Below, piece by piece: positions 8,345 to 15,977 of a DNA stretch of 22,378 nt. The stretch comes from Coemansia sp. RSA 922 (lineage: Eukaryota; Kickxellomycota; Kickxellomycetes; Kickxellales; Kickxellaceae): the NCBI GenBank assembly GCA_027577415.1, contig JANBQS010000293.1:1-22378 (forward strand), read 5' to 3'. Both the position numbers and the translations under genes were made by a program. Numbering within the stretch: the stretch's first letter is position 1; each line of letters opens with the position of its first letter. The notes below the pieces were generated by a model. That model saw only the letters and a list, made by a program, of their open reading frames with translations, was not told where the DNA came from and did not search any database.

Positions 8345-10987
8345 ATGGCGTTCTACTATAACCATGGAAACCAAGCCGAGCGAATACAGACACAAAAGGA
8401 CAACCCCGGTAGCGGTATAGACGAACAGCTTCCATTATCGCCGACATTCGATGATGACTCTGCTCTACCTCGGCCTGCCACGAGCGGTGGACGACGACGT
8501 ATTGGCGAAACTTTGCGAAAGGGGCGTACAGGCGCCCCACGACGAGACATGCGTCTAGCAAAGATATTTGGCGAGCCATCTACATCCACATCCGATACAG
8601 ACCGCACAAAGCCGAATAAATGGCGCAACGAACGACAACTAACTATACCGGTGCAGCCGGGGCCGAGTATACCCAACGATATTCTATTTAACAGCGAAGG
8701 CCGCGTAAGCTACGGTACATGGCGAGGACTAGTCATGTACTTGACGCAAGTTAACCACACAGCGGACGATTTCACACATGCATTTTTCCTCGTATTCCGA
8801 GCCTTTGCCACTCCCAACGATTTTGCCGAAGCTCTGGTATCCCGCGCCCGAGAATCACCTACAACCAAAATGACCCCCGCCGAAACCAAGACTTGGAACG
8901 ATCGGGTCCAAGCTCCAATCCGCCATAACGTGTTTTTGGCCATCAAAACATGGTTCGAAAGCTACTGGTACTCTGCCGATGATGGTATGGTACTCGGGTA
9001 CTTGTGCAGTTTCTTGCTTAACGAGTATTTGCCAACTAGACATGGATCGTCAGCGAAAGAGTGTCACAAGTTGTTGCGCAAGATAGAGAGTAGGACTTGT
9101 ACCGTGGATCTAAAGGCTCTTGCGGATCGACATGCCGATAGGACTTCTCCGGCTTTAGCGCCTGGTGCCAGTATTGGCGATACCTCTACACACCATGATG
9201 CCCAGTCCAATGCGCCCGCTGTTGTGGTTACACCCTCTCAGCCGAGCGACTCGAGGTCTGCTCCACGACAAGCCCGACAGTCGCAATACACGCACACGCA
9301 GCCCCCATCAACGCTTAGAGGAACCGGTCATCTTAGCACCGAAGAGGGCGCATACCTGACTCAAACCGTGAATGCCCACAGACATGGCCGCCCGTGCCGA
9401 AAGGGTATTCTACATAGGCTCTTTCACCGCTCCGACCACTCGGCAAATCTTTCTGCCGAAGCTCCGAGCATGAACCCATCGCTTCACGCTCCCTTTCAGC
9501 TGGGCAATACTGGGTTAGAGCCAATTGACGACGACGAAGACGAGGATAGCGATGACGATGGATCTAGAAGGAGTCATTTGCAGCTACAGACATCGGTACA
9601 GGACGTTCGTCCCACGCGTGCTCCGTCTAGCGACTATGAATCGAGCGACGACGGCCAAGATATGCCGAATGAGCACAAGTCGGGCGCTAGCGAGGAGCCC
9701 GACATCTCCGATCTCCTCATGGCCACCGTTGGCATGGACCTGTCGCTCGAGGCATACCGCCGTACATCACATATCCTACAAGTCAGTCCAGCCGACGTGG
9801 CCTGTCAACTGACTATTATCGAGAGCAGTTGCTTTTGTCAGATCATGCCCTTCGAGCTGCTCAACAAGGAGTTTAGCCGTGGCCATTGCTCCCATGCGGT
9901 CAACGTGCGCCAAATGACGCGGTGGTGTACGCAGATCACTCGATGGGCCTCGCTCATGATACTCTCTGGCCTTACTCCTGAGCGACGTTGCCGTGTCCTA
10001 AAGTATTTTATTCAGCTCGGTATCCAACTCTTGGCGCTCAAAAACTACGACGCTGTCATGGCCGTCAAGGCCGCGATCTTTTGCGCTGCCGTCATGCGTC
10101 TCAAGCAAACGTGGTCTTTGTTGCCTAAAAAATTCAACATCATGTGTAAGCGACTACACGAGGCTATGGACCCAGACCACAATTACGCCAATTACCGCGC
10201 TATTTTGCGTCGATCTCAGCCCCCGCTTTTGCCCTTTCTCGGCCTGTACTTGACTGACTTGACCTTTCTCGAAGATGGCAATCCCACCTACCGACGTTAC
10301 GAAGAGCCGGAAGATTGTTTGCGCTCCACCGGTGTACAGGATCCGGGTAGTCGCAGTATCAGCTACAATGTGGATTCACAGCCACCACTGCGGTCACAGA
10401 CTGCAGCAACCTCGGTGGCTGGAATAGCCGAAATGCCACGCGAAAGAGACGCCGAATCACGGTCATCGGCTGTGAAACTCACGGGCCAAACCTGCGCATT
10501 ATTCGCCCTGCGTGAAAGCGTCGATCTCAACAGTCGATCGATACTAATCAACTTTGAGAAATCATACAAGGTGGCCAGCATTATCATGGAGATTCAAAAG
10601 TTCCAAGTCGAGTACAGCGGCAATTTCACTATCGCTATCCCTGGTCTCCAGCAGTACCTAATTGAGCAGTGGGAAAAGTGTGAGGCCGAGGGTTATGACG
10701 ACGATAAAATCTACGCGCTTAGTTTGAAGCGTGAACCACGAGCTGCTGCTTGCCACGAAACTTTTGATAGTGGTGGTATTGGCAGTAATATCAATACCGC
10801 TGCATCCACTTTCAATAGCAGCACTAACAGCAACACCAGCACTACCAGTCGCCCTAATAACGCCGCTAATCATTATAGCCATCAGTCTATGCAAGCCGCT
10901 ATGCGATTGACGAGGTTGTTGCCAGGTACTCAGCGATTGAGACCCAAGGAAGTCGCATCGCCGAATAATGAGCCCTTTCCACTTTGA
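8345..10987 (+). CDS. Ras guanine nucleotide exchange factor (RasGEF_N + CDC25 domain)
   Basis: Predicted exchange factor that loads GTP onto a Ras-family GTPase at membranes. The longest open frame begins with GTG at 8339; I start at the ATG at 8345 (MAFYYNHG), giving 880 residues. Domains in that numbering: disordered N-terminus 1-105; RasGEF_N about 108-250, with GTWRGLVMYLT and FLVFRAFATPNDFAEAL; a long disordered linker 255-455 with an acidic run near 395-407; and a CDC25 catalytic domain about 470-790, with LTIIESSCFCQIMPFELL, FIQLGIQLLALKNYDAVMA, RLKQTW, LGLYLTDLTFLEDGNP and LINFEKSYKVASIIMEIQKFQ. About 80 residues of low-complexity sequence interrupt the catalytic domain between EDGNP and LINFEK, which usually lie close together. 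The C-terminal 80 residues are Asn/Ser/Thr-rich. No SH3 or PH domain is evident, so I cannot say whether it is the Cdc25, Ste6 or Bud5 type. It stands alone in its orientation, after a pyrimidine-rich leader. Confidence 0.92.
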   Translation: MAFYYNHGNQAERIQTQKDNPGSGIDEQLPLSPTFDDDSALPRPATSGGRRRIGETLRKGRTGAPRRDMRLAKIFGEPSTSTSDTDRTKPNKWRNERQLTIPVQPGPSIPNDILFNSEGRVSYGTWRGLVMYLTQVNHTADDFTHAFFLVFRAFATPNDFAEALVSRARESPTTKMTPAETKTWNDRVQAPIRHNVFLAIKTWFESYWYSADDGMVLGYLCSFLLNEYLPTRHGSSAKECHKLLRKIESRTCTVDLKALADRHADRTSPALAPGASIGDTSTHHDAQSNAPAVVVTPSQPSDSRSAPRQARQSQYTHTQPPSTLRGTGHLSTEEGAYLTQTVNAHRHGRPCRKGILHRLFHRSDHSANLSAEAPSMNPSLHAPFQLGNTGLEPIDDDEDEDSDDDGSRRSHLQLQTSVQDVRPTRAPSSDYESSDDGQDMPNEHKSGASEEPDISDLLMATVGMDLSLEAYRRTSHILQVSPADVACQLTIIESSCFCQIMPFELLNKEFSRGHCSHAVNVRQMTRWCTQITRWASLMILSGLTPERRCRVLKYFIQLGIQLLALKNYDAVMAVKAAIFCAAVMRLKQTWSLLPKKFNIMCKRLHEAMDPDHNYANYRAILRRSQPPLLPFLGLYLTDLTFLEDGNPTYRRYEEPEDCLRSTGVQDPGSRSISYNVDSQPPLRSQTAATSVAGIAEMPRERDAESRSSAVKLTGQTCALFALRESVDLNSRSILINFEKSYKVASIIMEIQKFQVEYSGNFTIAIPGLQQYLIEQWEKCEAEGYDDDKIYALSLKREPRAAACHETFDSGGIGSNINTAASTFNSSTNSNTSTTSRPNNAANHYSHQSMQAAMRLTRLLPGTQRLRPKEVASPNNEPFPL

Positions 10988-11403
10988 GACTCCCTCCCCC
11001 CCGCCCGATAATCTTATTGCCAATCAACATGCATATATTTACAATAACAATTGTATGATCGCCAATTTACTCATGTTCCGGCTAATTCACAATTGTACAA
11101 TTGCTATAACTGCCACGATCTATAAAGTATGTTGTTCCAATTGAAATTAGCGCTGCTATTTGTAAAATAGGGCATTAAAGATAACAACTTTGGCATTGTG
11201 TTAATTGGTACAATAAGACATTCAATGTCTCTACTGGTATTGTTTTTGCATGTGGCTTTGATATGATGCACATCACGATCTTTTTCTTTAAACCACATTC
11301 GGTCTGATGATTTTTTGCAATTGAATTGAATCTATTTTATTGCATTGTCAAGTCCAATTGTATTCTCAGCATGTGAATAGTAGAGACCACACCTCCAGAT
11401 TAG
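10988..11403. other. Intergenic stretch after the RasGEF
   Basis: AT-rich 3' flank of the RasGEF gene with several ACAATTGTA-type words (about 11045 and 11090). No gene is seen here. The only longish frame, on the minus strand at 11104-11298, has no recognisable content. Confidence 0.4.
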
Positions 11404-11411
11404 TATTTAAA
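11404..11411 (+). promoter_or_regulatory. TATA box of the mini-peptide gene
   Basis: TATTTAAA lies 82 bp before the ATG at 11486. A start site about 30 bp downstream would leave a leader of roughly 45-50 nt. This leader is rich in C and A (CATCATCAACACTCG, then TCCAAACC before the ATG), typical of strongly expressed fungal messages. Confidence 0.55.
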
Positions 11412-11485
11412 GGGATGTATCCCACGTCTTATCCTCTCGAATAAAAATACATCATCAACACTCGACCTACCAAATTCTCCAAACC

Positions 11486-11575
11486 ATGAACGCCTACGCT
11501 ACTCTTCTCGCCATCGTCGCTATTGCCGCCGCAACTGCTAACGCTCAGGTCGTCTGGCTCGGTCCCTGGCCCTAG
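11486..11575 (+). CDS. Mini-gene: signal peptide plus nine-residue peptide
   Basis: A 29-codon frame. Residues 1-20 (MNAYATLLAIVAIAAATANA) form a textbook secretion signal: a short polar start, a hydrophobic core of about 13 residues, and an ANA signal-peptidase site. Cleavage there would release QVVWLGPWP, a nine-residue peptide with two tryptophans whose N-terminal Gln could cyclise to pyroglutamate. It has no cysteine and no Kex2-type KR site. The ATG has A at -3, a leader typical of fungal genes and a TATA box 82 bp upstream. A T-rich, TACAATAA-containing 3' flank follows the TAG. Alternatives: the first exon of a longer secreted protein (CAG/GTCGTC at the predicted cleavage site would be a weak donor), or a secreted-protein gene cut short by a stop. 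I see no downstream continuation in any frame that looks coding. Function unknown. Confidence 0.6.
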   Translation: MNAYATLLAIVAIAAATANAQVVWLGPWP

Positions 11576-11860
11576 ACCAACTCCATTTGTACAATAATTG
11601 TTAGCAAATACACCCTATTTTAAATCTTCTTTTTGTATTGGCACATGTTGAAATGGTTGATACAAGACCTCCGACACACCTTTGCTGGAGCTAACGTATG
11701 CTCGTATTCACAAAACAAAATAAACTGGCTCTTCGCAAACACTCTTCCTCCAAAACCAGCAACAACTACTCGAGATCCAAGGCTACAGCTTCGCACATTA
11801 GCGCCCACAATGACACCTAGAAGGTCTGGCTTATTTGTCATAGACGTTTAGCGGGCTGTG
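11576..11860. other. 3' flank of the mini-gene, no gene seen
   Basis: Probable 3' UTR and spacer. Overlapping frames of about 70 codons exist on both strands (11633-11851 plus, 11620-11841 minus). The minus one has a real ATG, but neither shows a domain, a signal peptide or a good start context. Confidence 0.35.
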
Positions 11861-12418
11861 TTACATGTTTTTTTGTGTGACGAAGACTGAGGCCCAAATA
11901 CCAGGATCATAGTAGATCATCTCAGTGGGTGGCAATAGTAGGCGGCCAAGCGGAGTATGCCTCTTAACAGGTCGTTGAAGAAACTGCGGTTAATCGTGTC
12001 AGTCTCCTGCGCTCCATAACTACAAGGCAAAGACACCAACACTGAAATGTCCACATCACTGTTGTCCGAACAAAGTCCATACTTATGCAAGCCAAATAGT
12101 CGCGCAGTCACAAAGTGGCCCTGATTGACTTTGCCAGTTTCTCAATCTGAGTTACCAGGGCATTGGCTTTGCTGACATTAATGGCACTGGGATGTCTGTA
12201 TCGCACCACTTTGGCAATACCTGTATCCAGCTTAAAAATATTTTTGAGTGACTCAAATTGGTGAACATGGAGCTGGCTTCGTAGTCCAGCATTGGCAGGA
12301 ACCTAACATGCGCTCTATTTTTTGCTTCGCGGCATAGTTGCTCTACAGTACTACAGACATTGATGCTCTGTTGCACAATTATCCTGCCGGCCATGATGAT
12401 TGAAGTTTCCCAGCACAC
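11861..12418 (-). pseudogene. Decayed nucleotidyltransferase (TUTase / non-canonical poly(A) polymerase-like)
   Basis: The minus strand carries the hallmark of the Pol-beta-like nucleotidyltransferase fold: LFGLHKYGLCSDNSDVDISV at about 12040-12099. This corresponds to the family pattern FGSxxxGLxxxxSDxD of Cid1/GLD2-type enzymes. The two catalytic Asp residues (DVD) survive, while the normally Ser position after FG has become Leu. Upstream in a second frame is a matching helical stretch (ALVTQIEKLAKSI), interrupted by TGA. A third frame gives the more N-terminal part (about 12240-12418), and downstream the frame shifts again to EMIYYDPG near 11910. At least three frameshifts and one stop over 560 bp, with no C-terminal PAP-associated domain, make this a relic rather than a working gene. 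The intact parent would add U or A tails to RNA 3' ends. Confidence 0.55.
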
Positions 12419-12997
12419 TCAGAGCCGGAAGTCAAAGAGCATGTCTACGCCTGAAAGGCTGTGAGGTGGAAAAAGTCCCGAAAAGACTCAAGATGGAGCC
12501 TTTGAATTGGCAAGACAACCTAAGCGCTGTAGGCTTTATAAAAAGGGATGCCTGAAAATAGTCCCTTAGCCGCTTGGCGTAGAGTTGATTGATTGCTTAA
12601 TATTTTAGACAATTGAAAATTGTTTATTTAAATACATGCCAGCGACGTCAAGAAAAACATGTGAGTTAGTAGGGGTTGTTTCGATATACCAGAAGTCAAT
12701 TTGCACAAATCGTCAAAGGGGTGTGCTCGATGGTTGTTGACTCCTTACCCTTCAGGCTTGGGTTCGGGCCCCACTATCCACGCTAATGTCCTTGGAAATA
12801 TGATATTCTTGATCAGGCATATCATATCTCCTCCTTTAGCCAGGTTCTTGTTAACCAATTTTTATCGCGCCAAAATATATTTATCTCAGCGGCCATTTTT
12901 TTTTATCACATCATGATATTATGTCGCTTTAGTAATAGCTGTGTCGATACGATATTAGTATTATGTCAGTGATGTAAACCAGGTAGATGTAGCCTAA
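12419..12997. other. Spacer between relics
   Basis: No gene seen. It contains TTTATAAAAAG at about 12535-12545, a hairpin ACAATT/AATTGT at about 12609-12623, and a T-arm-like GGGTTCGGGCCCC segment around 12760-12772 that does not fold into a complete tRNA. Confidence 0.4.
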
Positions 12998-13504
12998 GAG
13001 GAGATTGTTAGTGCAAAAAGGATTGTCCTCCGAATATTCCTTTATTGTGACGCAAGGGAACAGGAACACAGGCTCTACAAATCCAGCAGCGTTCAAGGTC
13101 GCAGGATAAAGGGCAAGCCCTTGGTGGATTTGCCGTTCAACCACAATATTGAAAAGGCATTAGTAACCGAGGTAATCGTGCAATTATTCTTTTTGAAGTT
13201 CTCTGGAATTGAACGCCTACTGCTCGCCATGCTGCTTATGATGATCAACAAGAAATGAACCAAGTTCAAGCAGCCACTGCTGCCCTTAAGGCGACCCATT
13301 TATAACCTTTTCAAACAAACTAAGGCTCCAAATGATAGTGTTGTGGGTAGCGAGGCGAATCAAGAATATAGAACAGTAAATAGCGTATTTTATGCGTTGA
13401 GACACGCTGAGCTGCAGCCAAAGCTGGCCATGGTGATTGCTGAGAGGGCCAGTATAAATGCCCTGCTTCAACACGAGATAGGGATAAATACTTTGATAGG
13501 TTAG
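12998..13504 (+). pseudogene. Decayed reading frame of unknown family, one in-frame stop
   Basis: One frame runs open for 86 codons (12998-13255), meets a single TGA (13256-13258), and continues open for another 81 codons to TAG at 13502-13504. No early ATG is present. The translation looks protein-like, for example CDAREQEHRLYK, ALVTEVIVQLFFLKFSGIER and YALRHAELQPKLAMVIAER. I recognise no family. The second half is repeated elsewhere: 53 bases (13399-13451) match the minus strand of 19548-19600 with about six to seven differences, and the translations align as RxAELQPKxAxVIxE. This frame therefore belongs to a multi-copy gene or mobile element. Its last codons and stop lie inside the left terminal repeat of the MITE-like element that begins at 13492, so the original 3' end has been displaced by that insertion. 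Confidence 0.5.
13399..13451 (+). repeat. Dispersed repeat, copy 1
   Basis: A 53-base segment from GAGACACGCTGAGCTGCAGC to GAGAGGGCCA. It matches copy 2 at 19548-19600 in inverted orientation at roughly 88% identity by eye. It falls within the decayed frame at 12998-13504 and encodes part of its conserved AELQPK motif. Confidence 0.7.
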
Positions 13505-13702
13505 CTAGATGCTAACAAGTAGTGGGTGCCCACCCACCAACCCTGCCAGTGGCCAGAGCTATGGTCAAGTTTAGCCAGGAGTAAGGAAAGAGAGGCGGCG
13601 CCTTGTTATTTATTTTATTTATATTCTTATAAAACTAAATGGATTGTCAGGCCTAAAAAGGGTATAAGCCACTGCTCGTTAGCGTCTAGCTAACCTATCA
13701 AA
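13492..13702. mobile_element. MITE-like element with 34-bp terminal inverted repeats
   Basis: The left end (13492-13525) begins TTTGATAGGTTAGCTAGA and the right end (13669-13702) is its reverse complement. The two match at 31 of 34 positions, and all three differences are transitions. Each end also contains a smaller internal palindrome (GTTAGC ... GCTAAC). The 211-bp body has no coding frame and its middle is T/A-rich (13605-13640), as expected of a non-autonomous DNA transposon. No clear target-site duplication is visible; flanks read ATAAATAC on the left and AATCAAC on the right. It lies 64 bp beyond the stop codon of the F-box/LRR-like gene and interrupts the decayed frame to its left. 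Confidence 0.65.
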
Positions 13703-13765
13703 AATCAACTATCGGCACTCTGCCTATTCAATTCTCATTATGATATATATGTAGAAAACACTATA

Positions 13766-15532
13766 TTATTGCATCTCTCGAGAGAAGAACAACCGCAGCA
13801 AGCGCGGCGCATGCTGCTTATACTCTTCTGAAGAAACTGCCCTGGCGATGAGCCCCATGAATTGTTTTTGCAAGAACTTTGGCGGAGTACAATAGTCAAA
13901 ATTGGGGCATATCAGCGCCAACAGCAGAACACACGCCACGACTTCTCCAAGATTAGCTCCTCTACTGTAATGGGCATGCCAGCACCGAAATCTCGGGCCT
14001 ATTGGAGCATATTTTGAGAGCACGTATACAGGAAGTCTGTCGACGATAGCGTCGGCCGGAAAAGACCCTAAAATTGGAGACATGGCGTGCAAATCCGAGA
14101 GAAGCGGGAGAGACTCGATAAGTGTAATAGCGTCCCAGAGATCGAACTGCGTATCGGATAGAGATAGTACTTGTATGCTATCTAGACGACTATATTGCAC
14201 TAGTGCCGAAACAATCTCAGCGCTAGATGAAATTCCTTCAATCGATCGCACAGCAGCACTTGGCGCAATGGCGAGCAATAGCTTCGAGTAAGATGTGGAC
14301 GCAGCTAATAAGTGTGACGCGATATCGCCAACAATCCTAGTCTTGACATACTGCAGCCTGGGATGGCTAGTGCACGTAAAAACATTATAGGCCATGAGCA
14401 GTAAAGCCATATCCCGCTCCAATCGAATGTCCAAGTACTCGAGTGTCGCTGCGTTCCTCCTGAAAACCACGTCATCGGCAAAAGGGTAACTGCTTGCGAT
14501 AGACAACAGCCGAAGATAAGGGAACGGTGCCGCGCCAGGAAAGACAGGCCTACCATCGTCATTAAAATCCGAGCAATGGTTCAGCCGCAGCACGCGTAAC
14601 TGAGAGTACTCGACGTAGTCGCCATGGACACTTTGGATGAGGCCAGAAATGTCTCCACGTCCACGAGTCTTGATGCAAAGTGATTGCAGCGTTTCTGCGC
14701 TTTGCCGTGCTAGCTGCGCAATAGGATCAATGCTATCGGCCATGATGTCGATGTGAACCAAATTGGAGATAGTGTCCACTCGCAGATCCAGGGGCTTGGT
14801 GTCTTCGTCAAATTTATACGCAATGCGAGTAGCAAGTCGAAAAAGCCGCGCGACTAAGCTCACAAAGTGCTCTGTATCCGGAGACTGGTCAACAAAGGCA
14901 CTCCCACCAACCACTTCGATCTCGCGAACCTTGGGCGTCATCTCCTTAATCCGCTCCACAAACGCGCTGATGTTGGCATCGATTGTCGCCGCACTGGCCG
15001 CTGCGTCGTAATTCTGTAGTTGTAGCTGTGGTTGCGTAGACTCGCCTAGACTCTGCTGCTGCCTCTCTTTCTGCCCGCTATACCATGCCATCTTCTGCTC
15101 GTAAGATACATAAAACGAGAACTTGAGCTTACGAGCTAAGGGAAACGCACACCTGTCGAATGTCGTACATGAGAGCGCATCCAGCGAGCGACCTGCAAAG
15201 ATATACGACTTGTTGACGATGATGTCCAGCTCCCTTGCAAAGCAATGAGTCGAACGGTAGAATTTTCGAAGGCGGAGTGACTTTGAGTGCTGAGAAGCGT
15301 CGAGATCAACAGAGTTACCGATGATTTTAACCGTATTGCTTTTGTAAAATTCTTGACAAGTAATGTCCCGAAAGTTGCGGCTGACCCACATTAGCGGCAT
15401 TAGCAGCAACTTGTATTCTTCGGATGTAGTGGTAACACCATCAGATAATAGTCGACTAGTACCGGCTACATGAGAGACTACTATTTGGACGACGTGAGCC
15501 GGAAGGATTTGAAATGGCGATAAAGAAATCAT
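13766..15532 (-). CDS. F-box-like / leucine-rich-repeat-like protein of a kickxellalean family
   Basis: 588 residues in one frame; ATG at 15530-15532, TAA at 13766-13768. The N-terminus LSPFQILPAHVVQIVVSHV, followed by LLLMPLMWVSRNFRDITCQEFY (43-64), has the spacing of a degenerate F-box (hydrophobic LP start, then the W-x-x-V-C/S-R helix). The middle (about 95-145) contains CAFPLARKLKF. Residues 200-500 contain irregular leucine-rich units such as LVHIDIM, LRVLRLNHC, LRLLSIASS, LEYLDIRLE and IQVLSLSDTQ. This layout suits a substrate adaptor of an SCF ubiquitin ligase, with the repeats reading the target, but no target can be named. I associate the start LSPFQILPxHVVQ with a large family in Kickxellales, from memory rather than from a search. 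A TATA-like word lies about 45 bp before the ATG. It follows the FunK1 gene in the same direction, with 440 bp between. Confidence 0.85.
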   Translation of the reverse strand: MISLSPFQILPAHVVQIVVSHVAGTSRLLSDGVTTTSEEYKLLLMPLMWVSRNFRDITCQEFYKSNTVKIIGNSVDLDASQHSKSLRLRKFYRSTHCFARELDIIVNKSYIFAGRSLDALSCTTFDRCAFPLARKLKFSFYVSYEQKMAWYSGQKERQQQSLGESTQPQLQLQNYDAAASAATIDANISAFVERIKEMTPKVREIEVVGGSAFVDQSPDTEHFVSLVARLFRLATRIAYKFDEDTKPLDLRVDTISNLVHIDIMADSIDPIAQLARQSAETLQSLCIKTRGRGDISGLIQSVHGDYVEYSQLRVLRLNHCSDFNDDGRPVFPGAAPFPYLRLLSIASSYPFADDVVFRRNAATLEYLDIRLERDMALLLMAYNVFTCTSHPRLQYVKTRIVGDIASHLLAASTSYSKLLLAIAPSAAVRSIEGISSSAEIVSALVQYSRLDSIQVLSLSDTQFDLWDAITLIESLPLLSDLHAMSPILGSFPADAIVDRLPVYVLSKYAPIGPRFRCWHAHYSRGANLGEVVACVLLLALICPNFDYCTPPKFLQKQFMGLIARAVSSEEYKQHAPRLLRLFFSREMQ

Positions 15533-15911
15533 TTTTTGGGAGGGCGCTAAAAACCGGCATTGCTCATCTTGCGCATATTTATTCGGGGGGATGAGACGTT
15601 GTTTGGTCGATGTGAATGCCCCTGTCTAAATCCAATTTATCGGAACCCTACTTTAAGCTTGATCTTGCTAATCTGACCCCTTAAACTCTCCTCGTTCCCA
15701 CGCTTTATTTTTCGCGCTCTGCGGCAATGACATCGGCAACAAGAAATGCAATAACACCAGTGTGCACTGGAGCCTAGTCTAGCTCCCCTCAGCTCCACAC
15801 CGACTAACTAAAACTAAACAACACTCAGTACACTTGGCTGTGTCATGTACGACATGGCATACTTTTCAAAGCTCAGTTCATAAATACTCTCTCGATATAT
15901 TGCCAAACTGC
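15533..15911. other. Spacer between F-box-like and FunK1 genes
   Basis: This contains the F-box-like gene's promoter (minus strand, TATA-like ATAAATAT at 15575-15582) and the FunK1 gene's 3' end. No further gene is seen. Confidence 0.4.
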
Positions 15912-15921
15912 TTATTTTTTA

Positions 15922-15977
15922 CTGAAAAAAGTACAGGTAAGGTCAAAAATCACTGCGACAGCTTGGAAATAGCTTAC
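15922..15977 (-). other. Possible 56-nt intron at the 3' end of the FunK1 gene
   Basis: On the minus strand GTAAGC (starting 15977) and a pyrimidine-rich TTTTTTCAG (ending 15922) bound 56 nt. The stop codon of the unspliced frame, TAA, lies inside the donor. Splicing would replace the last Trp with Cys-Lys-Lys and end at a TAA at 15912-15914. Both forms differ by only a few residues. Confidence 0.4.

Noticed and set aside
11620..11851. Overlapping frames of about 70 codons on both strands after the mini-gene
   Set aside because: Neither has a domain, a signal sequence or a good start context. The plus-strand one begins with TTG, and mutual overlap argues for chance.
12712..12790. Possible tRNA or tRNA-derived SINE around GGGTTCGGGCCCC
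   Set aside because: Only a T-arm-like stem with one mismatch is present. No matching acceptor strand, D-arm or A box could be found upstream, so it is at best a remnant.
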